Positions 16,456 through 25,917 of a stretch of DNA of 64,000 nt are shown piece after piece. This DNA is from an uncultured Eubacterium sp. (GTDB lineage: Bacteria; Bacillota; Clostridia; Lachnospirales; Lachnospiraceae): NCBI GenBank assembly GCA_934338065.1, contig CAKRGX010000008.1:1-64000 (forward strand). The letters are read 5' to 3'. A program made the translations under genes and the position numbers. Every line of letters starts with the position of its first letter. The stretch's first letter is position 1. The notes under the pieces were generated by a model. The model ran no database searches, was not told the DNA's origin, and saw only the letters and a list, made by a program, of their open reading frames with translations.

Positions 16456-17664
16456 TTATTCATAATATACATTAACCTGCTTTTGCGGCATTAACTTTTT
16501 CAACAGATCCAAAACCCGGCTCGAAGCTTTTCCATCATCGATTGTATTATATTTTTCTACAAATTTCTGATAACGCTCCTCATATTCCTGCGAATCATAA
16601 TTATGGATGTCTGCTATCAGTTCTTCTGTTGTCGTAGATATTGGTCCCGGCATTTCCTTACTATAACTAAAGTAAAAGCCTCTCAATTCATTTTTGTATT
16701 TATAAAAATCATAGGCAAAGAAAAACATTGGCCGTCTCATAATACTAAAATCGAACATAACTGACGAATAATCTGTAACTAGTATATCCGAGACAAGAAA
16801 AAGTTCCGCAATATCGCGACTCTGATCAAAATGATAAATAAACCCTTCATAAGGTGACCAGTCCACGGCATCCATAATCAGATAATGATACTTGACAATC
16901 ATCACATATTCATCACCCAGTTCCTTCTGCAGCTTCTCAAAAGAAATCTGTGGACGGAATTCATATCTGTCATCCTCTGAAAATTCGTCATCCCGCCATG
17001 TCGGAGCATAAAGAATTATCTTTTTATCCAGAGGCAGACCAAGCTTCCTGCGGTATCTCTGTGTATCCTCTTCCGTGTTTTCCCTGAATAATATATCGTT
17101 CCGCGGATAGCCAATCTCAAGCATTTCCTTATGAAAATCAAATGCTCTGCGAAATGTGGCTGTTGAAAACGGATTCTGTGAGATGAGAAAATCCCATGTA
17201 TGGACATTTTTAGCAAAATGTTCCTTATAAGAATCAATATCGGTCTCACCAGCCATAAACACATCTTCCATGTCAAGTGCCAGTCTCTTCAACGGGGTTC
17301 CATGCCACGTTTGTATATAATACGTTCCCTTCCGCCGGACAAGAAACTCTGGCTGCCGGCTGTCAAACACCCACACTTTTGCAGTAGCCATATAATATAT
17401 ATACCGCAATCGTCCATAGCGCACCTGTCTGCTCATTCCCGGAATATTATACCTCTCATTTTCATAGAACCAGATGCAATCCCAGATCAGATCATATCCA
17501 TTTGCCATGAGGTATTCATAGATATGCTTTGGATTACCGGCATAGCTCTTTCCCAGACTGCTGTCGAACACAATACGGTTCTTTTTTACCAGACATACAT
17601 GGCACATAACATAATAAATAACAACAACAATCTGCTTGACTAGTTGATATACCTTCTTACGCAC
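16456..17664 (-). CDS. CDP-glycerol glycerophosphotransferase family protein
   Basis: 402-aa single-domain TagB/TagF-type transferase that would add polyol-phosphate units to a wall or surface polymer on the cytoplasmic face. A short basic/hydrophobic N-terminus (VKQIVVVIYYVMCHVCLV) suggests membrane association. Family motifs: TWHGTPLKRL (about residue 122), LYAPTWRDDEF, VKYHYLIMD and VTDYSSVMFDF. It is the third of three related genes in tandem and lacks the GT2 domain fused to the other two. It is followed by luxS. The polymer and real donor are unknown. Confidence 0.9.
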   Translation of the reverse strand: MRKKVYQLVKQIVVVIYYVMCHVCLVKKNRIVFDSSLGKSYAGNPKHIYEYLMANGYDLIWDCIWFYENERYNIPGMSRQVRYGRLRYIYYMATAKVWVFDSRQPEFLVRRKGTYYIQTWHGTPLKRLALDMEDVFMAGETDIDSYKEHFAKNVHTWDFLISQNPFSTATFRRAFDFHKEMLEIGYPRNDILFRENTEEDTQRYRRKLGLPLDKKIILYAPTWRDDEFSEDDRYEFRPQISFEKLQKELGDEYVMIVKYHYLIMDAVDWSPYEGFIYHFDQSRDIAELFLVSDILVTDYSSVMFDFSIMRRPMFFFAYDFYKYKNELRGFYFSYSKEMPGPISTTTEELIADIHNYDSQEYEERYQKFVEKYNTIDDGKASSRVLDLLKKLMPQKQVNVYYE

Positions 17665-17676
17665 AATGCACTCTCC

Positions 17677-20070
17677 TTATACTTCCCTCTCGCCAAACAC
17701 CTTTTCAATCACTCGTTCTGATGCATGACCATCATCTACACTGCAGAATCTCTGATAAAATTCTTCATAGCGCGCCTGATAAGTCCTGGTAATCGCATCC
17801 ATGTTATGAAGTGCCTCTACTACGGCATCATTTGTACGCAAAATCGGTCCTGGCAGTTCTTTCTCCATATCCATATACATACCGCGGATCTCATCAGCAT
17901 ATTCATCAAAGTCATATGCATAAAACAAAATCGGACGTTTCAGGTTTGCAAAGTCAAAGAATACGGAAGAATAATCCGTAATACAAATATCCGATGCCAG
18001 ATACAGGCGGGATACATCCTCATACTGGCTTCCATTATACACAAATCCCTCATACTCTGTCAGATCAAGAATATCTGCAATATAATAATGGGTACGAAGT
18101 AAAACAACACTATCTTTTCCAAATTCTTTTTGTAGACGTCCCAGATCCAGCGCAAGCGTAAACTTATACTTTCCACGGTCATAAAACTGATTATCACGCC
18201 ACGTTGGTGCATAAAGAATCACTCGCTTCCCTTCCGGAATTCCAAGTTCCTTTTTCACCTCCGCAGCAATTTCATCCTTATTATCCGCATAGAGGATATC
18301 ATTTCTCGGATAGCCGTACTCCAATATCTTGTCACGGTCAAACACAAAGGCTCTTTCGAACACATCGGTGGAAAAACGATTTGCTGAGATCAGGTAGTTC
18401 CACTCTCTGCCATGTTTATAAAACAATGTCTTATGATTCTGGCTTGCCGATGTAATATCATCCATATCAAAGGCCAGTTTCTTCAATGGTGTACCATGCC
18501 ATGTCTCAAGGAATACTACACCCGGACGCTTTTTATTCCACGCCGGCTGACGCACGTTAAAAATACGATAACCACAACGGGAAGCATAATATACATAGCG
18601 AAGACTATTCATCTTAACCCGCGTGTGTCTGCCGCTTTTTGCCAGAGCCGGTGACTTCTGGTTCAACACCCAGATGTAGCGGTATTTGTCACCACGCGTC
18701 TTCTGCAGATATTCATAAAGATACTTCGGACTGTCTGAATAACTTTTACCAAAAAAGCTTTCAATAAATACCCAGTCTCTTCGAAGTGGCATTTTCTTGA
18801 AAATATGTTTTTCCAACTGACGATACCATTGGATCCGGCTTCCCAGCAGTCCTTTTTTCTTCTTGAGCATCCGGAACAGCTTAAAGAACGGAAGTGACAT
18901 ACGGAACTTACCCCTGCGGGCAATGCGTAAGGCAAGACGTTCCGATCTTCTATAGTCTTTCATAATGCGCTTCCATTCTGGCATATCCTGCATGATCCTG
19001 CTAAATGCAGGTGCCAGATCACGGCGGACACGATCCGGATATCTCTTGTAGAAATAATCAACAACGAAACGATCCATGATATAACGCAGTTCTTTATCAT
19101 CGTCTTTTAACAAAGCCAGAACTTTATTATATGTATCTAGAAGTTCCGGTCCCCGCGGACCTCGCTTTTTCTGGCACAAGGCAGGTAAATGCACTTGATC
19201 ATTGCGATGACGCCATGCATAAACACTATCTCCATCTATCCACATATTTCCTTTTGCCTGCTGCAGTACCTCCACACAAAAACGGATATCACTATAAAAA
19301 CGGGTATCGGTATCACATACAATTCCCTGTTTCTTCAGGAAATCACGCCGGATCAATAAATGTTGTACCGAGTAACGTTCGTAGAAACGTTCCTCCATCA
19401 CTTTTCCTGAAAGCCTTTGAACGCCTTCGATACAAGAATCGGGTTTTGCTTTCTCCGGATCATAGTTCGCCGGTTTAAACCAGGTACTAACTTTGTTACC
19501 GGTAACAAGAACTGCCTGTTTTTCTTCTGCCAGTCTCACCAGACGAACCAGTGCATCATCCAGAAGATAATCATCGCAGTCAATAAAATAAACATAATCG
19601 CCTGTGGCTTTTTCCAATCCTATATTACGACAGTACGATACACCAAACGGATAAACATCTGCAATCTTTTCATCATATTCATCAATCAGCTCATCTTCCT
19701 GTGGCTCCAGCTGATCCTCGGTGTAAATAGATTGTGTATTTTCTCCTTTTTTCTCCAGTTCTTCCAGCTCTTCACGGCGTCGTTTTGCATTTTCCAGGCG
19801 CTTATCTACATGCTCTCGGATTTTCTGTTCACGCCAGCTCTCAGCCGCTTCTTTATTGGCACGGTGTATTTCCTCCGGTAATTCATCCAGTGCCTCATAC
19901 ACAACAACCGTTTTTTTCGCCAGAACAGATTCCGGTACTTCTGTCCCATCCTTATCATGCACAATAATAATCTCATAATCTTCCAGCTTTTGTGCCTCAA
20001 TACTGGCAACACAGTCTTCCAAATACGCTGTTCCTTTAAAATAAGGAATAATTACACTTACCCTAGCCAT
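17677..20070 (-). CDS. GT2 glycosyltransferase fused to CDP-glycerol glycerophosphotransferase
   Basis: About 797 aa from MARVSVIIPYF (GGAG at 7 nt; longer start rejected because it overlaps the upstream gene). N-terminal GT2 domain: VSVIIPYFKG, then YFIDCDDYLLDD (DxD-like) and a stretch conserved in SpsA-type transferases. C-terminal TagF-type domain: TWHGTPLKKL, YAPTWRDNQFYD, LLRTHYYIAD, ITDYSSVFFDF. Compared with its upstream paralogue, the GT2 domain holds an insertion of roughly 75 charged residues (KRLENAKRRREELEELEKK and a following acidic stretch) between the first strands and CRNIGLEKATG, likely a coiled coil. It probably makes a glycosylated polyol-phosphate polymer. Confidence 0.9.
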   Translation of the reverse strand: MARVSVIIPYFKGTAYLEDCVASIEAQKLEDYEIIIVHDKDGTEVPESVLAKKTVVVYEALDELPEEIHRANKEAAESWREQKIREHVDKRLENAKRRREELEELEKKGENTQSIYTEDQLEPQEDELIDEYDEKIADVYPFGVSYCRNIGLEKATGDYVYFIDCDDYLLDDALVRLVRLAEEKQAVLVTGNKVSTWFKPANYDPEKAKPDSCIEGVQRLSGKVMEERFYERYSVQHLLIRRDFLKKQGIVCDTDTRFYSDIRFCVEVLQQAKGNMWIDGDSVYAWRHRNDQVHLPALCQKKRGPRGPELLDTYNKVLALLKDDDKELRYIMDRFVVDYFYKRYPDRVRRDLAPAFSRIMQDMPEWKRIMKDYRRSERLALRIARRGKFRMSLPFFKLFRMLKKKKGLLGSRIQWYRQLEKHIFKKMPLRRDWVFIESFFGKSYSDSPKYLYEYLQKTRGDKYRYIWVLNQKSPALAKSGRHTRVKMNSLRYVYYASRCGYRIFNVRQPAWNKKRPGVVFLETWHGTPLKKLAFDMDDITSASQNHKTLFYKHGREWNYLISANRFSTDVFERAFVFDRDKILEYGYPRNDILYADNKDEIAAEVKKELGIPEGKRVILYAPTWRDNQFYDRGKYKFTLALDLGRLQKEFGKDSVVLLRTHYYIADILDLTEYEGFVYNGSQYEDVSRLYLASDICITDYSSVFFDFANLKRPILFYAYDFDEYADEIRGMYMDMEKELPGPILRTNDAVVEALHNMDAITRTYQARYEEFYQRFCSVDDGHASERVIEKVFGEREV

Positions 20071-20090
20071 TTTCTCACTCCAATTTCTGT

Positions 20091-22334
20091 CTATTTCTGA
20101 AACACAGCTTGTACAACCTGTTTCGCGGATGTTCCATTCTCCCAGCCACAATATTTATCATAGAACATCTCATATTTACTCTTATATTGTTCTTCTATCC
20201 GTGACAAATCCTGAATTGATGCAATCACTTCATCAGATGTTTTCAAAATCGGTCCCGGTAATTCCTTTTCTATATCAAAATAAAAACCTCTAAGTGCATC
20301 ACGATATTTTTCTATGTCATACATAAAAAACAAAATCGGCCTCTTTAAATTAGCATAATCAAAAAATACAGAGGAATAATCTGTAATCATCACGTCTGCA
20401 ATAAGATATAAATGTGCAATGTCATTATATGTGCTGGCATTGTATACAAATCCCTCATATGCAGACAGGTCAAGAACATTCACGATAAAATAATGAGTTC
20501 TGAGTACCACAACATACTCATCACCAAGAGTTTCCTGCATCTTCTGCAGATCAAGCTGCAAAGTGAACCGGTACTTCCCCTTATCGTAAAACTCGTCATC
20601 ACGCCACGTTGGTGCGTAGAGAATAACCTTTTTTTCATTTGGAATTCCTAACGCTGCTTTGATCCCGGCTGCTTTCTGCTCCTTTTTCTCTTCCGGCAGA
20701 TGCAGGATATCATTTCGCGGATAGCCGGTCTCCAGCATCTCCTTATCATACATAAAACAGCTGCGGAAAATATCCGAAGAAAACTTATTCGGAGCAATCA
20801 GATAATCCCAGCTCCGGCTTTGTCTGTATACCTGCTCTTTATACAATGGGGAAGCACCTGTTACCTCCACCTGATCAAAAACGAGACGCTTTAATGGCGT
20901 TCCATGCCATGTTTCCAAAAACACCTGTCCCTTTTTCTTGATAAAAGATTTTGGCTGTCTTACATTATAGACAAGGTATTTTGCTTTCGCCATATAGTAA
21001 TAATAGCCAAGGGAAAATCTCTTAACCTGTTTCGCCGGATACGGAAGTTTTGTCTTGCGGTTCAAAACCCACACACATTGATATTCATCCGGATATCTGT
21101 CTGCTATATATTCAAAAATATATTTGGGGCTGTCTGAATAATTTCTTCCAAAAAAACATTCAAATAGAATCAGCTTATCATTGATTGGCCGGCGAACAAA
21201 CACCTTTTTATAAAGCAAAGTACGAATCTTTTTCCAATGTCCGATTGTTCTTTTAAAGGTCTGAAAAGCACTATGCCGTCTTGCTCTCTTTGCAATCTGT
21301 GCTGTTGTATGTTTACGTGAATACCGGATACTTCTCCGCGTATAAGGGCGCGCCAGTTTTAATGCATCCTGAGAAACCCGGGGAAGACACTGATCCGCCA
21401 GCCCACGCAATTCTTTTACCTTACTGCTGTTTTTTTCTTTCATATAAACAACGATGATCTTGCGCACATAATCTTTAATAAACTTGGCATCTAAGCAGGT
21501 CTCAATAAAAGTGCTTCTTCCTTTTATATGCTCCTTTACCTGCAGATAGGCTTTCATCACTTCCTCTGCCTTCTTTGTATCATCTTTCTTCTGTCCCAGT
21601 GATGGCAGATTAATCGGATCATTTCGGCGGCGTTTCACATAGAATGGCTCATGTTTGATCTCCGCTACCGATGTCGAAGCGCAGAAGGCACGGACCATAA
21701 ATGCCATGTCGGTATAATAGGTGAACGTTTCATCAAAAACAATATCGTTTGTCAACAGTATGTCACGCCGGATCAAAAGATTTAATGCCGACAAGAAGGA
21801 AAAACGGATCACACTTTTGGTCAAATGATAAAATACCGTCTCCCAATGACTTGCGTCAGATGGGAGGATCGGAAATGTCTTATCTTCACGATCAATTCGT
21901 GAAGTGTTAATATATGTTGTCCGTTCCTTGCTATCCTCGGGCAGTTTCTCCATTTCCAAAAATCCACGATAGCCAATCCACGAATAATACCGGCGTACAT
22001 ATACCATATCTTGTCCGACAGCAGCTTGCAGCATCTCTTCAACCGCCCTCTGCCGCAGAAAGTCGTCACAATCCATGAAAAACACGTATTCCTGCTGACA
22101 CGCAGCCAGACCAATATTTCTGGCTGCTGCCACCCCTGTCTTCTCACCCGTGTCAAGTACCGCAACAGAAAAAGTCAAGGTCAATTCCGTTACTGCAGCT
22201 TTGGCATCTTCATCACAATGATCGCACACAACAATTGCCTCAAAGTCCTTGCATGTCTGGGCTTCCAGACTTTCCAGACACTCTTGTATATACTTTTTTT
22301 CACCACAATACGGAATAACAATACTAATTCCCAC
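20091..22334 (-). CDS. GT2 glycosyltransferase fused to CDP-glycerol glycerophosphotransferase
   Basis: 747 aa. The GT2 domain begins at residue 1 (ISIVIPYCGEKKYI, ARNIGLAACQQEYVFFMDCDDFL); the TagF-type domain occupies about residues 370-740 (ETWHGTPLKRLVF, LYAPTWRDDEFYDKG, VVLRTHYFIVN, ITDYSSVFFDYANLKRPILF). A basic linker joins them (residues 320-360). It lies 12 bases after leuS and 20 bases before its paralogue, so the three wall-polymer genes ride on the leuS transcript. It likely acts at the inner face of the membrane in teichoic-acid-like polymer or surface glycan synthesis; the specific sugar is unknown. Confidence 0.9.
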   Translation of the reverse strand: MGISIVIPYCGEKKYIQECLESLEAQTCKDFEAIVVCDHCDEDAKAAVTELTLTFSVAVLDTGEKTGVAAARNIGLAACQQEYVFFMDCDDFLRQRAVEEMLQAAVGQDMVYVRRYYSWIGYRGFLEMEKLPEDSKERTTYINTSRIDREDKTFPILPSDASHWETVFYHLTKSVIRFSFLSALNLLIRRDILLTNDIVFDETFTYYTDMAFMVRAFCASTSVAEIKHEPFYVKRRRNDPINLPSLGQKKDDTKKAEEVMKAYLQVKEHIKGRSTFIETCLDAKFIKDYVRKIIVVYMKEKNSSKVKELRGLADQCLPRVSQDALKLARPYTRRSIRYSRKHTTAQIAKRARRHSAFQTFKRTIGHWKKIRTLLYKKVFVRRPINDKLILFECFFGRNYSDSPKYIFEYIADRYPDEYQCVWVLNRKTKLPYPAKQVKRFSLGYYYYMAKAKYLVYNVRQPKSFIKKKGQVFLETWHGTPLKRLVFDQVEVTGASPLYKEQVYRQSRSWDYLIAPNKFSSDIFRSCFMYDKEMLETGYPRNDILHLPEEKKEQKAAGIKAALGIPNEKKVILYAPTWRDDEFYDKGKYRFTLQLDLQKMQETLGDEYVVVLRTHYFIVNVLDLSAYEGFVYNASTYNDIAHLYLIADVMITDYSSVFFDYANLKRPILFFMYDIEKYRDALRGFYFDIEKELPGPILKTSDEVIASIQDLSRIEEQYKSKYEMFYDKYCGWENGTSAKQVVQAVFQK

Positions 22335-22346
22335 GATTATTCTCCT

Positions 22347-24755
22347 TTATTTCACAACAATGTTAATGATACGTCCCGGCACATAGATTTCTTTTATAAT
22401 CTGCTTGTCCGCAATCTTATCAGCGACAGCCTCTTTGCCGGCAGCCAGAGCGTCTTCTTTGGAAGCGTCAATTGCCAGTGCAACGGTTGCCCTTACTTTA
22501 CCATTAATCTGAACACCGATTTCCTGAACAGCTTCTACCGTCTTAGCTTCATCGTATTCCGGCCAGCTTGTCTGATACAAACGCCCGCCATAGTTTTTCT
22601 CTTCCCACAACTCTTCTGTAATATGTGGCGCTACCGGATTCAGGAGAATCAGCAGTGTCTTAAACTCATCCCGTGTTACCGAACCTTTCTTGTAGAAATC
22701 ATTGATCAATGCCATCATAGCGGCAATAGCAGTATTATATTTCAAAGTTTCAAAATCATTGCTGACCTTTTTAATCGTCTGATGCATCTTGGTCTCAAGA
22801 TCAGAAGAGTATCCACTCTCGTCCGTTACCATCTCTTTTAACTTCCATACACGATCCAGGAAACGTCGGCATCCTTTTACTCCATCCTCTGACCACGCTG
22901 CTGCGGCGTCAAAGGTACCAATAAACATCTCATAAGTGCGAAGCGTATCAGCACCATAAACATCAACGATGTCATCCGGGTTCACTACATTACCACGGGA
23001 TTTACTCATCTTCTCACCATTCTCACCAAGTATCATACCGTGGGATGTTCTCTTCTGATATGGTTCTTTCGTTGGCACAACCCCCTGATCGTACAAGAAC
23101 TTATGCCAGAAACGGGAATAAAGCAAATGGAGGGTCGTATGCTCCATACCACCATTATACCAGTCTACCGGAAGCCAGTATTTCAGAGCTTCAGGGCTTG
23201 CCAGCGCTTCGTCATTATGAGGATCAATATAACGAAGGAAATACCAGGAAGAACCTGCCCACTGCGGCATCGTGTCGGTCTCACGTTCTGCCTTTCCTCC
23301 ACAGCAAGGACACGTTGTCTCTACCCAGTCACGAATCTTAGCAATCGGTGATTCCCCATTGTCTGTCGGTTCATAATTATCGACTTCCGGGAGCTGCAGT
23401 GGAAGCTCTTCTTCCGGAACCGGGACATAACCGCATTTTTCGCATTTCACGATTGGAATCGGCTCGCCCCAGTAACGCTGACGGGAAAATACCCAGTCAC
23501 GCAGCTTAAAGTTTTTCTTTGCTGTACCTACACCCTCTTTTGCAAGCCAGTCAATAATAGCTTTCTTTGCTTCTGCTACTGACATTCCAGTCAAAAAACC
23601 TGAGTTTACTAATGTACCTGTTGCTACATCTGTAAAAGCTTCTTTCTGAACATCTCCCCCCTCAATCACTTCTATGATTGGAAGACTGAATTTCTTTGCA
23701 AACTCCCAGTCACGGGTGTCATGTGCCGGCACAGCCATGATCGCACCGGTTCCATAACTCATCAATACATAGTCCGATACCCAGATTGGTATCTCTTTTC
23801 CATTAACCGGATTGATTGCACTGAGTCCCTCAATCGGGACACCAGTCTTGTCCTTTGCCAGTTCTGTACGTTCAAAATCAGACTTACGGGCTGCTGCCTC
23901 GCGATAATCTAAAATAGCATCCCAGTTTCTGATCTCATCTTTATATTTATCCAGATAGGGATGTTCCGGAGAAACAACCATATAAGTTACACCAAACAGA
24001 GTATCCGGTCTGGTTGTATAAATTTTTAATTTCTCTTCTTTATCTTTTAATGAAAAATCCACTTCTGCGCCATGCGAACGTCCAATCCAGTTTTTCTGTG
24101 ATACTTTTACACGCTCAATATAATCCAGACCATCCAGATCATCAATCAGTTTGTCCGCATATTTGGTAATCTTTAGCATCCACTGGCTCTTTACTTTGCG
24201 GACAACCTCACTGCCGCAGCGCTCACACACGCCATTGACAACTTCTTCATTAGCCAGACCACATTTACAGGAAGTACACCAGTTGATCGGCATCTCTGAC
24301 TTATAAGCCAGTCCTGCTTTAAACAGCTTAAGAAATATCCACTGGGTCCATTTATAATAGTCAGGATCTGTCGTATTGATCTCTCTATCCCAGTCAAAAG
24401 AGTAACCAAGTGCCTGTAACTGTTTCTTAAAACGTGCAACATTTTTTTTCGTTACTTCTTTCGGATGAACCTTATTCTTGATAGCATAGTTTTCTGTCGG
24501 AAGTCCGAATGCATCCCATCCCATCGGATACAATACATTATATCCCTGCATGCGGCGCTTACGAGCGACAATATCCAAAGCAGTATATGGACGCGGATGC
24601 CCCACATGAAGTCCCTGTCCTGACGGGTATGGGAACTCTACTAATGCATAGTATTTTGGCTTGCTGTAATCATTTGTTGCCTGAAAAGCTTTTTCATCTT
24701 CCCAGATTTTGTGCCATTTCTTTTCAATTTCTTTTGGGTTATAACTCTGACTCAT
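22347..24755 (-). CDS. leuS: leucyl-tRNA synthetase
   Basis: Class I aminoacyl-tRNA synthetase that charges tRNA-Leu. 802 aa, the usual Firmicute length. Signature [12 protein letters not shown] (HIGH-type, about residue 50), [10 protein letters not shown] (about residue 575), an editing domain with the threonine-rich region [17 protein letters not shown], and a CxxC zinc-type insert ([15 protein letters not shown]). The start follows GAGG. Unusually it lacks an upstream T-box; it begins 14 bases after an L,D-transpeptidase gene and shares that gene's promoter. Confidence 0.97.
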   Translation of the reverse strand: MSQSYNPKEIEKKWHKIWEDEKAFQATNDYSKPKYYALVEFPYPSGQGLHVGHPRPYTALDIVARKRRMQGYNVLYPMGWDAFGLPTENYAIKNKVHPKEVTKKNVARFKKQLQALGYSFDWDREINTTDPDYYKWTQWIFLKLFKAGLAYKSEMPINWCTSCKCGLANEEVVNGVCERCGSEVVRKVKSQWMLKITKYADKLIDDLDGLDYIERVKVSQKNWIGRSHGAEVDFSLKDKEEKLKIYTTRPDTLFGVTYMVVSPEHPYLDKYKDEIRNWDAILDYREAAARKSDFERTELAKDKTGVPIEGLSAINPVNGKEIPIWVSDYVLMSYGTGAIMAVPAHDTRDWEFAKKFSLPIIEVIEGGDVQKEAFTDVATGTLVNSGFLTGMSVAEAKKAIIDWLAKEGVGTAKKNFKLRDWVFSRQRYWGEPIPIVKCEKCGYVPVPEEELPLQLPEVDNYEPTDNGESPIAKIRDWVETTCPCCGGKAERETDTMPQWAGSSWYFLRYIDPHNDEALASPEALKYWLPVDWYNGGMEHTTLHLLYSRFWHKFLYDQGVVPTKEPYQKRTSHGMILGENGEKMSKSRGNVVNPDDIVDVYGADTLRTYEMFIGTFDAAAAWSEDGVKGCRRFLDRVWKLKEMVTDESGYSSDLETKMHQTIKKVSNDFETLKYNTAIAAMMALINDFYKKGSVTRDEFKTLLILLNPVAPHITEELWEEKNYGGRLYQTSWPEYDEAKTVEAVQEIGVQINGKVRATVALAIDASKEDALAAGKEAVADKIADKQIIKEIYVPGRIINIVVK

Positions 24756-24769
24756 GGTAATCCTCTTTT

Positions 24770-25801
24770 CTATTTATTAATCTGCGCCTGTGGCGTCTGG
24801 TCTGCATTTTCCGGCGTCTGGGTCACTGACGGAGTTGGTTCCGGTACTGGTGTCGGGGTTGGCGTCGGTACCGGCGTCGGGGTTGGGGTTGGTGCTGGCG
24901 TCGGGGTTGGGGTTGGTGCTGGTGTCGGCGTTGGAACCTTCTTTGCTTTTTTCATGTTAAGGACTTTCACCTGACAGATTTTCTTTAACTTACGGCTTTC
25001 CTTTGCGTAAACATAAATCTTACATTTACCGGCTTTTTTTGCCTTGATCACACCATCCTGATTAACTGTTGCAATCTTTGGATTCGATGATTCAAACCGT
25101 ACTTCCTTAATCATCGCCTTCTTTGGTCGAAAAGCTTTTGCTTTCAACGTTGTCACAGCCTTCTTTCTGCCCTTTCCAACGATCAACGTCACCTTTTTCT
25201 TGTTTAATCGGAAAAAGGTAAGCTTTACAAAGTATGGATTTGCCGGATCCGGATCTGTCGGATCCCATCCCATGTATCCAGATACTTTTCTTGCTTTGGG
25301 CTTTCCAAGTGGTCCCGGATTGGATGAATTATAAATGACTACTTTCGTTCCCGACGGACAATTATCATAAATCCACTTGCTATCACGCACTGTCAGGCGA
25401 ATACAGCCATGTGATGCCGTCGTTCCAAGACGATTAAACTGTACGTAAGACTGTGTGTTTTTTCTTGTCTGATAATACCATACCGAATGGAACAAAAAAC
25501 CACCAGTAATACGTGAGCAGTACTGTCCATAGGAAGGTCCCATCAGCTCATGCCAGCGGTACTTTTCCAGCAAAGGAAATGTTCCAACCGGTGTGGCACT
25601 GCCACAGGAACAGACAAATGCCTTATATGGTTTATATCCCTTTTTGGCTTTTTTATAGACAGTAACTACATTTTTCTGCTTATTTACTTTGATAATGTAC
25701 TGTTTCGTATCCTTTGCTCTCTGTGCCTGAGATGTTACCGGTTCTGCTCCCATACATAACACAGAAAACAGCAAAAGAAACATGACTATTTTTTTCTTCA
25801 A
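24770..25801 (-). CDS. L,D-transpeptidase (YkuD) with Big2-like domain and Pro/Thr tail
   Basis: Secreted 343-aa protein with a signal peptide ([26 protein letters not shown]). YkuD catalytic domain about residues 35-155, with FHSVWYY and the active-site motif SHGCIRL (catalytic Cys), for 3-3 cross-linking or protein attachment in peptidoglycan. Then a lysine-rich Big2-like domain ([28 protein letters not shown], about residues 225-280), and a C-terminal wall-spanning tail of [11 protein letters not shown] repeats. No LPXTG is seen. First gene of a unit with leuS and the CDP-glycerol polymerases; promoter at 25848-25876. Confidence 0.93.
   Translation of the reverse strand: MKKKIVMFLLLFSVLCMGAEPVTSQAQRAKDTKQYIIKVNKQKNVVTVYKKAKKGYKPYKAFVCSCGSATPVGTFPLLEKYRWHELMGPSYGQYCSRITGGFLFHSVWYYQTRKNTQSYVQFNRLGTTASHGCIRLTVRDSKWIYDNCPSGTKVVIYNSSNPGPLGKPKARKVSGYMGWDPTDPDPANPYFVKLTFFRLNKKKVTLIVGKGRKKAVTTLKAKAFRPKKAMIKEVRFESSNPKIATVNQDGVIKAKKAGKCKIYVYAKESRKLKKICQVKVLNMKKAKKVPTPTPAPTPTPTPAPTPTPTPVPTPTPTPVPEPTPSVTQTPENADQTPQAQINK
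24838..24936. repeat. in-gene tandem repeat encoding the PTP tail
   Basis: About four imperfect copies of a 24-bp unit that encodes PTPTPAP/PTPTPVP in the L,D-transpeptidase. On the plus strand the same DNA reads as Gly-Val repeats, which is a shadow. Copy number may vary between strains. Confidence 0.85.
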
Positions 25802-25847
25802 AATAACCTCCTGCCACTCATTTATTTACATGTAAGCATACGGTTCT

Positions 25848-25876
25848 ATAATAACAATTGCAAAAACCTTTGTCAA
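25848..25876 (-). promoter_or_regulatory. promoter of the L,D-transpeptidase-leuS-polymerase unit
   Basis: Minus-strand TTGACA (25871-25876), 17 nt, TATTAT (25848-25853), about 47 bases before the transpeptidase ATG, which has AGGAGG. No other promoter was seen in the short gaps down to luxS. Confidence 0.75.
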
Positions 25877-25917
25877 GAAATCGAGCTTAATAATTATAAG
25901 TAATTATAAGTTTTCCT

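Noticed and set aside
22011..22841. 276-codon plus-strand ORF
   Set aside because: Antisense across the end of leuS and the start of the fused transferase, both well supported; no family features.
24711..24974. Plus-strand Gly-Val repeat ORF
   Set aside because: Mirror of the Pro-Thr repeats of the L,D-transpeptidase; no RBS and entirely inside that gene.
22335..25917. T-box for leuS
   Set aside because: Looked for GGGTGGTACCGCG-type core and a terminator upstream of leuS and of the transpeptidase; none present.
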